Shown: positions 21,917 to 32,714, counted from the stretch's first letter. The stretch: DNA of 64,000 nucleotides from Papaver somniferum (GCF_003573695.1 NC_039358.1:160198920-160262919), one strand, 5' to 3'. Made by a program: numbers and translations. Notes: generated by a model not told the origin, from the sequence alone.

Positions 21917-22351
21917 ATGGACTTCGGACACCTACCATTTTACAATCGAGAGTTAACCTTGGAAGATATTATGAGGAAACCACAAAGAGTTCCAGTGAGA
22001 AGCCTATATAAGTTTGCTTACGGAGCTGAGACCCGTCTTGAACAAGCCCTTGCATTGATTGATATGATTTCACTTGAAGAGCTTGTTGAGGTCATGACGT
22101 TTGCCAGGATGAGGAGAAAGATTATTTCAGCTGGTAGGAATGCCCATCAAGAATTGGAAGGTATGTTTGAAGAAATGGTTGAATTTATGGCCATGGATGA
22201 TGCAGAAGTTGCTGCTCTTGATGATGATGCTGCTGGTGGTGGTGCTGCAGCTGTTCCTGATGCTGGTGCTGCTGCAAATGCTCCTGATGCTGGTGCTGAT
22301 GCAAATGGTCCTGATGCTGGTGCTGCTGCAAATGCTCCTGGTGCTCCTTAA
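21917..22351 (+). CDS. unidentified 144-aa protein encoded in E2
   Basis: The frame is intact from ATG 21917 to the stop at 22349-22351. A leader intron with donor AAGAAGAAG|GTAATC at about 21569 and acceptor TGTGTAG just before the ATG is plausible. Residues 1-95 look like a helical domain (FGHLPFYNRELTLEDIMRK, then a helix with LEQALALIDMISLEELVEV). The C-terminus is a short tandem repeat rich in Ala and Asp (DAGAAANAP three times, with variation). I do not recognise the family. It lies about 640 bp from the left end of E2 and reads toward the Myb-like gene. It may be an accessory protein or a captured host exon. Antisense frames over the repeat are by-products. Confidence 0.5.
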   Translation: MDFGHLPFYNRELTLEDIMRKPQRVPVRSLYKFAYGAETRLEQALALIDMISLEELVEVMTFARMRRKIISAGRNAHQELEGMFEEMVEFMAMDDAEVAALDDDAAGGGAAAVPDAGAAANAPDAGADANGPDAGAAANAPGAP

Positions 22352-22975
22352 GTTTTTAAGTTTCACTTTTAAATTCTAAAACTTTAAGTTTATAAGACTT
22401 CTGGTTGTTTTAAGTCTTTGGGATGGTTGATGTTTGTATTTTGGATGATATTGGTGTGGTTTATGTTTTTATTTTGGATGATCTTGTGTTGAACTTAATG
22501 TTTAAATTGATTCTAGCCTGACATGCCAACAATCGGTTTACTCGATATGGATTTAAAAACCGATTGTGCAGGCCAATATTTCTGGATATTATAAAATCGG
22601 ATCACATATGGAAATATATAAACCGATTAAGCATGCCAATCTTTCTGGATGTTTTAGAATCAGATCACATATGGAAATATATAAACCGATTGGTGTCGGT
22701 GAAAAATGAAAGTTTTAATCGTCTTTAATCGGTTTATATTGGTCTCAAGAAAGTCCGATTCCTAGTGTCATGCAAACACAATCGGGGTTTACAGTCCTTC
22801 TAAAAGACCGATTATTTCAAATTATTTCACGTTTTTCAAAAAAAATAGTCGTTTGGGACTTTCTCCATAAATGGATACCTCACCCTTGGATCCCATTTGC
22901 CCCAAAATTGATCATTTTACTCCCCCTCACTCCATATACTCCACAAATACTCATTTCATACATCCACACACAAGA

Positions 22976-23483
22976 ATGACTTCATTGATTCAAATGAAGG
23001 TTTGGCAATCACCAAAGCTAGGTATGCGGAAAAACGACTTAGACGTCAATCCTCCGAAAGGGTGGATTCCACAACCTTTTGGTCTAGGGTACACAACAAA
23101 TTTAGCCAAGAGTTTGGGAATCCTAACGCAAGAAGTGTTCAACAAGTGCACGATAGGCACCTTGTCATCGAAAATGCGATACTTGATTTTTTAGCTCTCC
23201 AACCTCGGATTTTTAACACTCGGCCCTTCACCTTGTCCATTGCGCAATTTGTGAGTAATTTTGTGGGTTTTTTTACGTAACCCATGTTGTTTTATCTTCC
23301 AATGAAACACCACTAACAAATGTAAGTTTGTTTTTGTAGCACGAAGCCGTGAAAACACGCTACTTGGAGGTAAAGGGGGAACCATTTGTGTTCGATGCAA
23401 GCTATCACTTCTTGGCAGATAGAATCCAGGTGGATAACCCGCACTACTTGGATGATGTATCGTCTTCTTCGGAGGAATATTGA
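22976..23483 (+). pseudogene. E2 Myb/SANT-like accessory gene, frameshifted near its start
   Basis: Exon 1 runs from ATG 22976 to about 23250 (donor CAATTT|GTGAGT) and exon 2 is 23340-23483 after TTTTTGTAG. Exon 2 reads EAVKTRYLEVKGEPFVFDAS and ends with SSSSEEY. Exon 1 in the useful frame has LAITKARYAEKRL, TTFWSRVHNKF and NARSVQQVHDRH. This pattern (Trp/Phe spacing, then a KxxYxxxxGxxFxFxxxW/Y-like exon) recalls transposon Myb-like and NAM-associated plant proteins. The ATG frame and the useful frame differ by one base, lost near codon 3 compared with E1. A GTAG intron and otherwise open exons suggest loss was fairly recent. The 3' UTR contains the three-hairpin motif. Confidence 0.6.
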
Positions 23484-23531
23484 TGGCTTTAGAAGTTTTA
23501 GTGTAGGTTTTGTGGGTAGATCTCTATGTAA

Positions 23532-23607
23532 ACCCTCACGAGACTATAACTCGTCCACTAAGGTCGCCTGGGGGTTTAAAGGCTTGATGCATTTGCTAAA
23601 TGCATCC
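23532..23607 (+). other. three-hairpin 3' UTR motif, copy 3 (E2)
   Basis: It starts about 50 bp after the Myb-like gene's stop. Hairpin A is ACGAG/CTCGT with loop ACTATAA. Hairpin B is CCACTAAG/CCTGGGGG around GTCG and is weaker here. Hairpin C is a perfect 9-bp stem GATGCATTT/AAATGCATC around GCT. Confidence 0.65.
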
Positions 23608-24045
23608 TACAATAATAATGCAATGAATGAAAATTTGGTAATGAAAAGAAACAATCGGTTTATATGTGTCATAAGAAAAAACCGATTTTCATAATCGGAT
23701 TATAAATCATGTCAAAGTAAACCGATTTTGGATGTCCTCTGGTAATTCTAAACACCAATCCAGAATCGGTTTACAAGTGGATGAACATAAACCGATTCTG
23801 TGTAACTTTTACGAGAAAAAAAAAATCAAAATGTTTATGTTTTGATGAACTCTCTAACATTAGTTAATCTCACATCCAAAACAAAATTAAACCCTAATAT
23901 GATTAATTAGTGTTAATTAATCAGGGTAAAATAGGTAGTTTGGTAATTATTTTGATAAGGGATGGTGTGAAGTGATTTCTAGTGACCTTTTTTGTCATCT
24001 AGCTATAGGCCCCAATTAAGTCATATAGGCCCCAATTTAGCCAGG

Positions 24046-26595
24046 TAACAGATGAGCTCACTTTTTATATCTTTTGTATGCAAAGGTTCCAGAAGGCTTA
24101 CAAGTCGGCCGCAATCACCGGAGGTCGAGAGTCTGGACCAAAACATGGAGAAGTTATTCACTTTTTCCAAGTGAATTAAAAAGTATGTAACAATATCACC
24201 ATCTCTGTGAGCAAAAGTAAATTTTCAAACAACAAAAAAAAATGAATTTCAATCATAAATCAAATAGCATAAGTTTCTGCTTCCTTGAGAGAGGATACCA
24301 CTTGTTGTCCATATTAAGCCAAAGTTTCATCTTCCTCTAGTCCTTCGACAATGGTTTTTACTATTTGTCCATGGGATTTTCTAAATCCTAACTGAATTTC
24401 CTCCTAAATTCACATTCCTGCTACTGATTATACTAGTGTTTTAAATACCAAAGTTTTACATCCATTCTGATGAGTCCCCGATCAGGTATTTGTGTTGCTC
24501 AACTATTAGACAACTACTCAGTCGAACTTGCAAGTTCTGCTATCGCAAGATTGTTGTTAATGTTAGTTGCACAAAACTATATCTTGATTTATAGTCTACT
24601 AAAATCAAATCTCATACTAAGATTAGATTATGGTAGATGAGTATCAGACATTACAGAATAACCCTCGAAGATTGAAGACTAAAGAACAAACAAAGACATT
24701 TGCAGGAGCTTCATCAACAAAAAGGTATGTGAAGACTGAACCATCATATTTACTCACGGCATAACTGTTTTATCTTATGGGATTATGTCGTGTGATTTTA
24801 GTAGATTTAATAATGCAGAGAAGAAATTTCGGATCAAGCTTATCTTGATAAATCTCTCGAAATATGATTCAAGCAATGGATGTTTTTAGATCCTTAGCAA
24901 TCTTGGTTAAGAACAATTTATTTTTGATGATCTATTTTTGTTTCAAGTTGATCATTTGGATAATTGCCCAAGAAATAATATTTATTATCTATGGCTATTG
25001 GGAAAGTTTCAAATTGTTTAAAGAGGGTATTCAGAACATCTGAATTCCACGTACAGGGCAGGTATGCATACCCATTACGCGCACCCTATCGATCTGAGTT
25101 TGGGAATCGGAGGAGGTATGTGTACCCCTAGGATCTGAGATTGTGAATGGTCAAGGTATGCATACCCAGAACACGTACCCTTAGAGCCTGAGTTCGCGGA
25201 CTTTTCACTGGTATGCAGACCCGATACGGATACCTACCCAATTCTGAATTAAGCAGAAGTTCACGAACTGTTTACAAACATGTCTAGATTTGCTACTACT
25301 CTCTTAAACATTTTTAAGACAATTTTTTTCACGAAGTCTCTTGAGTTTGTGAATGATGGTTTAAGTCTTAAGTGTTATTAAGAACCACTTATGCTTGAAG
25401 GTTCAAAGGCTACTTAGCCACTCCGAACTATCATTGTACACGATTCCAGAACCTTAGACCATAGTGTATTTTTTTGTGTAATTCCAAGGCGGACTTATCA
25501 CACGTTTACATGGATTTATAATAAGAATCATCTAAACTAAGAAAGTGTCTGCTTGGATGTCAAGCTATCTTATATTGAATTCAATACTAAGCGGAGTCAT
25601 GAAAATCTATAAATAAAGGGACTCATGCAACATGATTTTTTTTTAATCCCAGGCACTCTTGTGTCATAGTTTCTTGGTAGAGTCCTCTACAACCTAGGTT
25701 CTTCATGAACTACATTCAAGATGAAAATAAGATGGTACCAAGTACACGTCAACTTTTTCTTTTGGCAACCATTATGGACAAAACCTAATACAATTACAAG
25801 TAGATCAACTTAATGATTTTGATAATATGTATCCAAAGTTTATATCTCTATCTCATTACAATCAAAAAGTACTTGGACGATCTCAAATATCAATATCCAA
25901 GATCAATCTATTCGTATCCAAATAACTAAATCGGAATTCTGCCAAGTATGAAACTTGTTATTTATCTCTCAAGATATGAATTCTACAGTAACGAGTGTTT
26001 TAATCGATTACAATTAATATGGACGTACCTACTAAGACTGAATACATACTACTTGTGTAAATCCTATTATATAAAGATAAATAATATAATGTGGAAAGGG
26101 AAAAACACAAGACACCAGAAGTTTTGTTAACGAGGAAAACTGCAGCTGCAGAAAAACCCAGGGACCTTGTCCATATTTGAACACCGAAGTGTATTAAGCC
26201 GCTACAGACACTCGCTTACTATCAGACTTCGGACTGGAATGTAATCGAGACTGAATTCACCCTCCAGCAGTCGTGCTCCTTATGTCTCTTGAACCTCGCT
26301 AGGACTTACGCAATTGATTAGCTTAGCCGACGTCATTTACATCTTGCTTCAACCCAAGTTAAAACTTTTGATACCAATCTGCCTCTAACGGATATGCCTA
26401 TTTGATCTCCCTTTAGATCAATGCTTGGGAATCTCTTTGCAATAGACAAATATGAAAAACCTCACAAATTCGGAACACTTACAATCAGTTAGCTGAGACC
26501 CTCTTCAACTCCCTGCTCTTGATTTTACGATCCCTCACCCTCCTCATCTTTTTCTTCTCCTAGGTGTTCAATTGTCTGAGAAGCTGGGACTGGTC
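24046..26595. other. degenerate repeat-derived DNA without a gene
   Basis: No coding region can be supported. The stretch 26100-26470 (GTTAACGAGGAAAACTGCAG onward, with AAAAACCCAGGGACCT) has the look of a dispersed LTR-derived sequence, which I recognise only loosely. A palindromic repeat cluster lies at 25055-25235 and is listed separately. Confidence 0.4.
25055..25235. repeat. degenerate tandem array around GGTATGCATACCC
   Basis: Four palindromic or near-palindromic copies (GGTATGCATACCC, GGTATGTGTACCCC, GGTATGCATACCC, GGTATGCAGACCC) are spaced about 45-55 bp apart and separated by related GATCTGAGTTNGGGAAT-like text. Confidence 0.6.
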
Positions 26596-27620
26596 CTACC
26601 GGAGAATCAAGATGCAAATTGAAATTTGGAAACTCATCGGATTTGCCTTTGGAAGATGCTTCCTTATCATTTGGCAAAGTGTATTCAATAAGAGTTTGTG
26701 GTTAACTTCATTCATATTGTCATTATCTATCGTAACTGAAGTTGTATTTTCCTTCTCATTTTCCACTGGACTTCTCTTGTATTCCACTCCTCTAACTGGA
26801 CTTGCCCTTGCTTCTTCAACTGGACTTCTATTTTCTTCTTCTTCCTTAAAGCATTTGTCTTGCTCTATGTTAGCGAAATATTTACTAGTTGTACCATATA
26901 TGTACACTTCATGTATCAACTCATCTAAACTATCAGGCATACGTACCTCGCCTGAATCTTTCCTGTCAATCGACGCCTTTACTGCAATTAATGGTGTTGT
27001 CGATTCAGCAACATAAACTTCTTCATCGTTCTTTTCTTCTTCGTTCATCTGCATTGTCTCATTGCATTTTATTTTTAATTTTTAGTCGCTTTGACTTCCT
27101 CAACACCACCCCCCCCCCCCCCTCTCTGTTCCAGCTTCTTCCTCATTTTCTTATTGGCTCATCCACATTGATTGATTTTCATTTTGTTTTTCATTCTCTG
27201 GCGCCTTTACTTCTTCAAAAACTTCCTTTGTTGCTTTCTCTTCTTCCTCAGTTTCACCTACATCCTTTTTGCCATATACATATGCTGATAATTATTGGTT
27301 ATCATCAACTACTTCCTTTTCATGTTCTTCTTTAGTTTCACCTACATTTTCGTCAGATTCATCTGCTGAGAACTTTTGGTTGTTTCTGTCAGCATGAAAC
27401 CTTGCACTTCATTCCTTATACTTTTACTCCCCTAAGATGTTGTGTGGTTGTTTTTTCAATTCTTCTCAATCCTGCAAGTTCTTGTCAACCTCATCCATGA
27501 GTTACTCTTAAGCCTCTGTCAAATTTATCTTGTCCTTGTTAGCTGCAGAAATGCTTCTAAGGAAGTAGTTGTCGGCGATAAAGTTGCTCAAGATTTTATC
27601 TCTTCCTTTAATTTTATAAT
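26596..27620 (-). pseudogene. relic of an acidic, repeat-containing coding region
   Basis: A 152-codon frame (27054-26596) is rich in Glu and carries SPVE or SPVR repeats. Upstream on the same strand, broken pieces read VGETEEEEKATKEVFEEVKAP and VGETKEEHEKEVVDDNQ, a recurring acidic unit with stops between the pieces. A run of about 15 C at 27108-27122 interrupts it. It may be the C-terminal part of the broken gene at 28152-30030, which points the same way. No family is assigned. Confidence 0.35.
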
Positions 27621-27626
27621 AGACTA

Positions 27627-27715
27627 GAAATAACCCGTGTCGTAACGGCACGACATGAGGTTAACAGAGAGTTCTAATAACTATTTATAGATAGCTCGTG
27701 TCGTAACTGCACTGC
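27627..27715. repeat. two direct copies of a CGTGTCGTAAC-type unit
   Basis: AGAAATAACCCGTGTCGTAACGGCAC and ATAGATAGCTCGTGTCGTAACTGCAC lie about 65 bp apart. The first is followed by an inverted match (CGTGTCGTAACGGCACGACA folds on itself). A shorter form, AGGTGTCGTAATAGATCTGGG, occurs near 31175. They may mark an old insertion boundary. Confidence 0.4.
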
Positions 27716-28151
27716 TTTAATATGATATCTGACTGGTGTAATTTTTTTTCCCGTACTTTCAATCGTGTTCCTTTGCAAGATAGTTTTCTATTTTGTTTTA
27801 AGCGAAAATAATGTTTATAAATACATTGTAAAATTATTCATACACATTATCCAAAAACGAACACAAAATCATTTAAGTAATAGTGTGTATGCATATCTCA
27901 CTTATGAATTATGAATAGAAATAAATAAATCTCATTTCCATTAGATTCATTATGCCACCACTATATCCAATTAATGCACATGTGATATATTATGATTTCA
28001 TTTAATGTTTCTTTGAATATCTTGAGTTAAGAGGTGATGCAATAATTAAAAATTAATAAATTTGACATAATGAGAGGGGTTACAGAAACGACGACCATCA
28101 GATTTCTTTCGCTGGGATGAGACTGGGATGGCCGGATGCAACGTTTGTCTC

Positions 28152-30045
28152 TCAAAATGTTATCCGACCTTCCAAGCTCAAAAACCCATTCTGTTTTGTA
28201 TTATAGATCTCTTTGAGTGCATAGTTTTCAGCTTCAAGAAACACGACATTTAGCTTCTCTTCTACAAGTCTATCGTAAAGTTGGTTGTTGAATGCTTTTT
28301 CTATTTCCAATTCTTTCAAGTTAGTCATCCCTTTCTCATGTTCTGATAGTCCTTCTAATATAGAATCAATGAACTGCAAAATTACATATTAGTCAGCAGG
28401 TTTCTTAAAATCTGTGGCAATGAATATATACAACTTAATCAACTTCAATCCAGAATATGGAGACAACTTTGTGCAAGTTGCTTCAACTTCTGGAGACAAC
28501 TAGATCAAGTTGCTTTTCACACATGGAAACAACCTTGGGCAAGTTGCTTCCAAATCTGAAGCCAACTTAGATAAGCTGCTTTAACACATGCAGTCAACTT
28601 GATCAAGTTTCTTTCATTATGTAGCAAACTCTTAGAAAGTTGCTTTCAGATATGGAAGTCATAATTACCTGAACATATATTTTTTATTGAGACTACCAAA
28701 TGTTAAATAGTAAAGACTAAAGTAACATAAGAAATTTGACTTACAATAAAATCTTGAGAGAACTCCATTTTGCCGTCTTTATCTTTTTTCTATAAAAAAA
28801 GTTTGTTACAGAAATCCAACTGGTGCCACCTAGTGGATCTCGAATTAAAGTTTTCGAATCCTTCTCGCTTGGGGTGGTAGTTGTTATGCTTCAAAAACCA
28901 ATTATGCAAAAAACATTAAAAAGTTAGTTAAGTTGCTCAAAACATTTAGACCAAGAGTAATATTTTTAAATTGTTGAACTTGTAAAGAATTTTCATTTTT
29001 TTTACCAACAAAAGTGGTGTGCACCCAGGTACACGTCTAAGACCATTTTTTCCTTTTGGTTTTTTAATATTATGTGGTCTGGGCATGACACTCTGTACAT
29101 GGATAACAAGTGTGGCAACCATCTTTGAGTAAAGAAATTTCCACCAATATTGAAAAAGAACACGGTGCACAACCACATGCCAAGGAAAATCAGAAACAAC
29201 TTAGGTTCCTTTTCATTTGTAGCTGCTTCTTTCAACACCGTATCAATTTGTTGCTTTGTAACTTTGTATTATTTTTTCCTTTAATTGGTGGGAAATGTTT
29301 GTGCAAGAATTTGATGTGCTCTGCAGTTGCTTTACTCAATTTCTTCTTCTATTCAGCATCTTAAAGCATTCTTTGCACGTTGAAGAAAACAACAAAGTCA
29401 TCTGTTGTTGGAACAAAAACCTTCTTCTTAAACACAAATCCAGTTTCCACCTTCTTCTTCACTACTACGCTATCGTGGAAATTGAGAAGCATCTACATCT
29501 TGAGAAATATTTGTGTATACGCCTCTCTCAATCTTTACGAATTCAATCCTAAAGAGAGACAGGCTGGACTTAACTCCGAAATCTTCTGTCTTGCCGCTTC
29601 TATTATAAGCGCCGCCCACTAAGAGCCATCTTTTGCATCCTATTTTCTGGTTCTTATTTAAAGAATGGTTCAAAAAAAAAAGGAAATTCTTTTAAAGAAT
29701 GTTTGTCTTTCAACACTATAAACAAATAATAACCCATGTATAACAAAGTTAATAATCCATATTTATATGCTTGTTCTAGCTTTTTCTCTTTACCTGCAAA
29801 CATACATTATGTTTCTTATGTATTTACTGTTTACAATATATTAACATTGAAGGAAATATCAGACTCTACTATTTTACCAGAACTGTTGTATTGAAAGAAT
29901 TTAAAGACTTATATAGATGGTACCAGCCTTATGTTTGCTCATACCTTTTACTGCTTCAACTTCGTCAACATGGACATTATCGACAGACTGGGGTGCCTTT
30001 CCTTTTGTTCTTGTTGATGATCTTCTCATGTTTTCCTATTTCATT
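28152..30045 (-). pseudogene. broken multi-exon gene, family uncertain (possible second plant-mobile-domain relic)
   Basis: Exon-like pieces on the minus strand are: about 30030-29950, starting MRRSSTRTKGKAPQSVDN; about 29460-29260, KKVETGFVFKKKVFVPTTDD then KATAEHIKFLHKHFPPIKG, with stops; 29210-29000, PKLFLIFLGMWLCTVFFFN and GGNFFTQRWLPHL; 28795-28748; and 28376-28152, a coiled coil with LKELEIEKAFNNQLYDRLVE. The hydrophobic FLGMWLC...GGNF segment weakly resembles PMD proteins, and the C-terminal coiled coil fits too, but this is tentative. Several stops and frame changes show it is not functional as it stands. Two minisatellite arrays lie in the intron-like gaps. Confidence 0.35.
28440..28665. 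repeat. minisatellite, CAACTTGNNCAAGTTGCTTC unit, array 1
   Basis: About six degenerate units of 30-40 bp (GGAGACAACTTTGTGCAAGTTGCTTC and variants). Each contains CAACT and AGTTG in inverted orientation, so single units can fold. The same unit recurs 1.7 kb away at 30170-30375. Confidence 0.65.
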
Positions 30046-30169
30046 TCAAAGAATAAAAATAGTTAGTGTCGAATCACTTTTGTCAAAATCACAATTTTTG
30101 TTCAGAAATATAGTCAAGTAGCGCAAGTTGAATAAGTCAAAAATCAAACAGAAACAAGTAGCTAAAACA

Positions 30170-30375
30170 AATGGAGCCAACTAGACCATGTTTCTACAGA
30201 TATAGAGTTAAGTAGCACAAGTTGCCTCCAAAACTTGGAACAACTAGCACAAGTTTTGTCTCCAAATATGAAGGCAACTAGTACCAGTTGCTTCCAAAAC
30301 TGGGAACAACTAGCATAAGTCGCCTCCAAATATGATGGCAACTAGTACATGTTGTTTTCCAAATCTGTAGTCAGA
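30170..30375. repeat. minisatellite, CAACTAGNNCAAGTTGCCTC unit, array 2
   Basis: About six units related to array 1, here mostly GGCAACTAGTACNAGTTG followed by CTTCCAAA. Between the arrays lies the broken gene at 29000-30045. Confidence 0.65.
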
Positions 30376-32330
30376 TACCTTTTCCTGTAGAATGTTTGCA
30401 GAGATACACTCCAGAATAACTACTTCCTACAGTTGTCTCTAAAAACTTACTCACAATCACTAAGTTTATAAAAATATTTGACGTACACTCCAGTAGAACC
30501 ATTAGAATTTGAGAAGTTCATCGATTATTCGACGGTTGAACAATGAACAAAAATCACCCAAAAACCATGAACAATTCAATGAAGAAAGACCACCCAAAAA
30601 ACAGAGACATACTAGTAGAATTACAACACACATTAACCTTCAAACACTCACAGAAGAGGCAGAAAATTTGAAAATCATATATGAAACAGTTATGCTTCAA
30701 TAACTGAATCAATAACTAAAGATTATCAAACTACTAATTCAACACCCTAAATCCATACACTAAATGAATCAGAAACAAACTATACTACCAATTCAGCACC
30801 CTAAATGAATCAAAAACAATTTTAACAAAATCACTGCGAAACTTTTTTTTCGAAATAAGATGGAGTTTAAACTCAATCGAAACAAAAAAAAGTCGATGTT
30901 TTACCTTCGATGTTCTGTTGCTGATTCACAACATCTCTGAAACTTAATTTTCTCGTTTTTTTTTTTTTTTTTTTTTTTTGCTTTTCAGTTAGATTTGATT
31001 TTCTAAATCAAAGAACAATGTAGATCTACTGATTTCAATCGATCGTGTGTTTGACTTTTGAAGATTTGATCAATATTTAAAAAAAAAAATCAGTTTTTTT
31101 CGGTTTGCTTCTGGAAGTGAGAGAGAGAAAGAAATGGTGCCAAAATAAAATAAAAAAATTGTTGTATTAATCAGGTGTCGTAATAGATCTGGGAATTTAT
31201 ATGGGGACTTTTTAGTAATCAAATAATCCGGGTATTGGGCTTCTAAAAGCCCAGGAATATAATTAAGTTGGTAAGGATATATTTCAATGGGCCTCGTAGT
31301 AGGAGTATATAGATAATGTTCCCTTATCAAAATTCCTTTCAAAGTAAAAGTGGAAATTGAATTATTGTCCCTCATTCTGATGGGCCTTCATAAATATCCC
31401 TAACAAACTTCAAAAATATCCCTAATGGCGAAATCGAAATTTCTAAAGAAAATCATAATTTATATGATTCCTCATTTGACCTTCTCTCTAACTTTCGTTC
31501 TTTTTTCTTTCTTACAACTCAGGAGATTTTAATCGTTCCCATCACCACCATCTCTGCCGCTTCCTCCACCACTATTATCTCGATCATCTCCACCAGAACC
31601 AGCACCACCATCTCCGTCACGTCCGCCACCATTATGATAAAGTGATTAGAAATCTTTTGGTTTCAAAATAGATTCCATAAAAACACTCGTGAGTTTCGAA
31701 AACCTAATTTCGTTGATTTCATATCGATTTTCTAACTTTTTTCATGATTAAAGCATAGATCTATAACTATCTCGTCTCAATCTTTGTTTTGTAATAAAAT
31801 TTCGAAAAAAAAAACAATTTTTCTAGGGCTGTTGTTTGCAGGATCCGAGAAGAGTTTGAATATGAAGTTTTTTATGAAACATCGATGAAGGAGATCACTT
31901 AATGGAGTTTCTAAACTTGTACAGATGGATAAGCTTGTACAGATGGCTGAAATACTGAAGCTATATATTACAGTATCATAAAGTGATAAAAGTGAGTCAA
32001 CAGGTGGGATTGAAGCTACATATTACAGTGTGGTTGGGGAGGAGATTCAAGGACATGGAGTTTCTGCTGAGTTGATGTGGAATTCGTTTTTTCATATAGT
32101 GATTAAAAGGATTGTAACTGGGTTTGATTTGCTGCAAGATAACTATGGAGATGCGGTAGTGATTGTTTGCAGGGAATAAACATATGGTGTTGTGAATCTG
32201 TGTGTTGCAGTGGTGTTTGTTGCGGTGCTGTTATGGGATTTCTGGAAAAATGGCTGGATATGCACTGGTGTTGATGATGAATGACTCGATTTAATGGTGT
32301 TGAATTTGTTGTTGTTTATGAAGCTACACG
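30376..32330. other. intergenic, low-complexity and leader-like DNA
   Basis: No gene is supported. It holds a poly(T) run at about 30957-30979, a CT/ACC-rich stretch at 31510-31640 that recalls a 5' leader, and short AATATCCCTA repeats near 31385-31425. Frames here are short and unrelated to known proteins. Confidence 0.35.
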
Positions 32331-32712
32331 TGATGATCAATTGTTGTTGTTTATATGTTTTATGGGATCAATTGTTGTTGTTGACCCAATTTTTTATGGG
32401 ATCAACTACTGCTTGATCCGATCAACTCCTATTATTGACAACATTTCCTTGGATTAGTATAATCATGCTTGTAGTTTAAATCATGTAAATTTCTTCCAAT
32501 GTTGAACTTCTGGTGCAATGGTAGCATGACTGACCTCATGTCAGATGATGCGTGTTCGACTCACGCCATGTTCACTCCATTTACATGGATCAACTTCTAC
32601 TGTTGATCCTTTTTTTTTTGGATCAACTATCATTGTTGTTCCCTCAAATTGGATCAACTTCTACTGTTGGTTCTATTTTTATTTGGATCAACTACTGTTG
32701 TTGATACAAAAG
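32330..32712. repeat. tandem array of GGATCAACT...TGTTGATCC units with an embedded tRNA-like segment
   Basis: At least nine copies of a unit near GGATCAACTTCTACTGTTG, each a potential hairpin because GATCAAC and GTTGATC are inverted. The array is split by the tRNA-like sequence at 32495-32575. Confidence 0.65.
32495..32575 (+). other. tRNA-like segment (SINE head or tRNA relic)
   Basis: TGGTGCAATGG fits an A box, and GCGTGTTCGACTCACGC forms a perfect 5-bp T arm with a B-box loop. The middle, CTGACCTCATGTCAG, folds only with a non-canonical loop (no T at position 33 if the stem is 4 bp), and the acceptor stem pairs poorly. It is therefore unlikely to be a working tRNA. A tRNA-derived SINE remnant is the better reading. 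Confidence 0.5.
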
Positions 32713-32714
32713 TA

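Larger units (their letters stand above)
21655..23815. repeat. E2 subterminal repeats, AATCGGTTTATATG / AACCGATTCTGG type
   Basis: Units of about 33-38 bp each form an imperfect palindrome: AATCGGTTTATA, about 10 bp spacer, then TAAACCGATTCTGG. They cluster at 21655-21890, 22530-22830 and 23650-23810. The same motif fills E3 and E4 but is absent from E1. Confidence 0.8.
21275..24045. mobile_element. E2: TIR DNA transposon related to E1, E3 and E4
   Basis: The left end TCTGGCTAAATTGGGGTCTA and the inverted right end CCTGGCTAAATTGGGGCCTA continue for about 48 bp with few mismatches. Each end contains AATTGGGGCCTATA twice in tandem. The flanks are TAACATA and TAACAGA, consistent with an aged 7-8 bp duplication. 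It holds a 144-codon frame near the left end and a Myb-like gene near the right end, both on the plus strand, plus subterminal arrays. The layout is that of E1 turned around: two genes in the same direction, with the Myb-like gene last. No transposase catalytic domain is visible. Confidence 0.82.

Noticed and set aside
22127..22379. Ser/Ile-rich and Leu-rich frames overlapping the 144-codon gene
   Set aside because: They are products of the Ala/Asp codon repeat read in other frames.
24475..24500. CTGATGAGTCCCCGATCAGG as a hammerhead ribozyme core
   Set aside because: CTGATGAG is present but the required GAAA after stem II and the flanking stems are missing.
32495..32575. Functional tRNA gene
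   Set aside because: The anticodon arm is non-canonical and the acceptor stem pairs poorly despite a perfect T arm.
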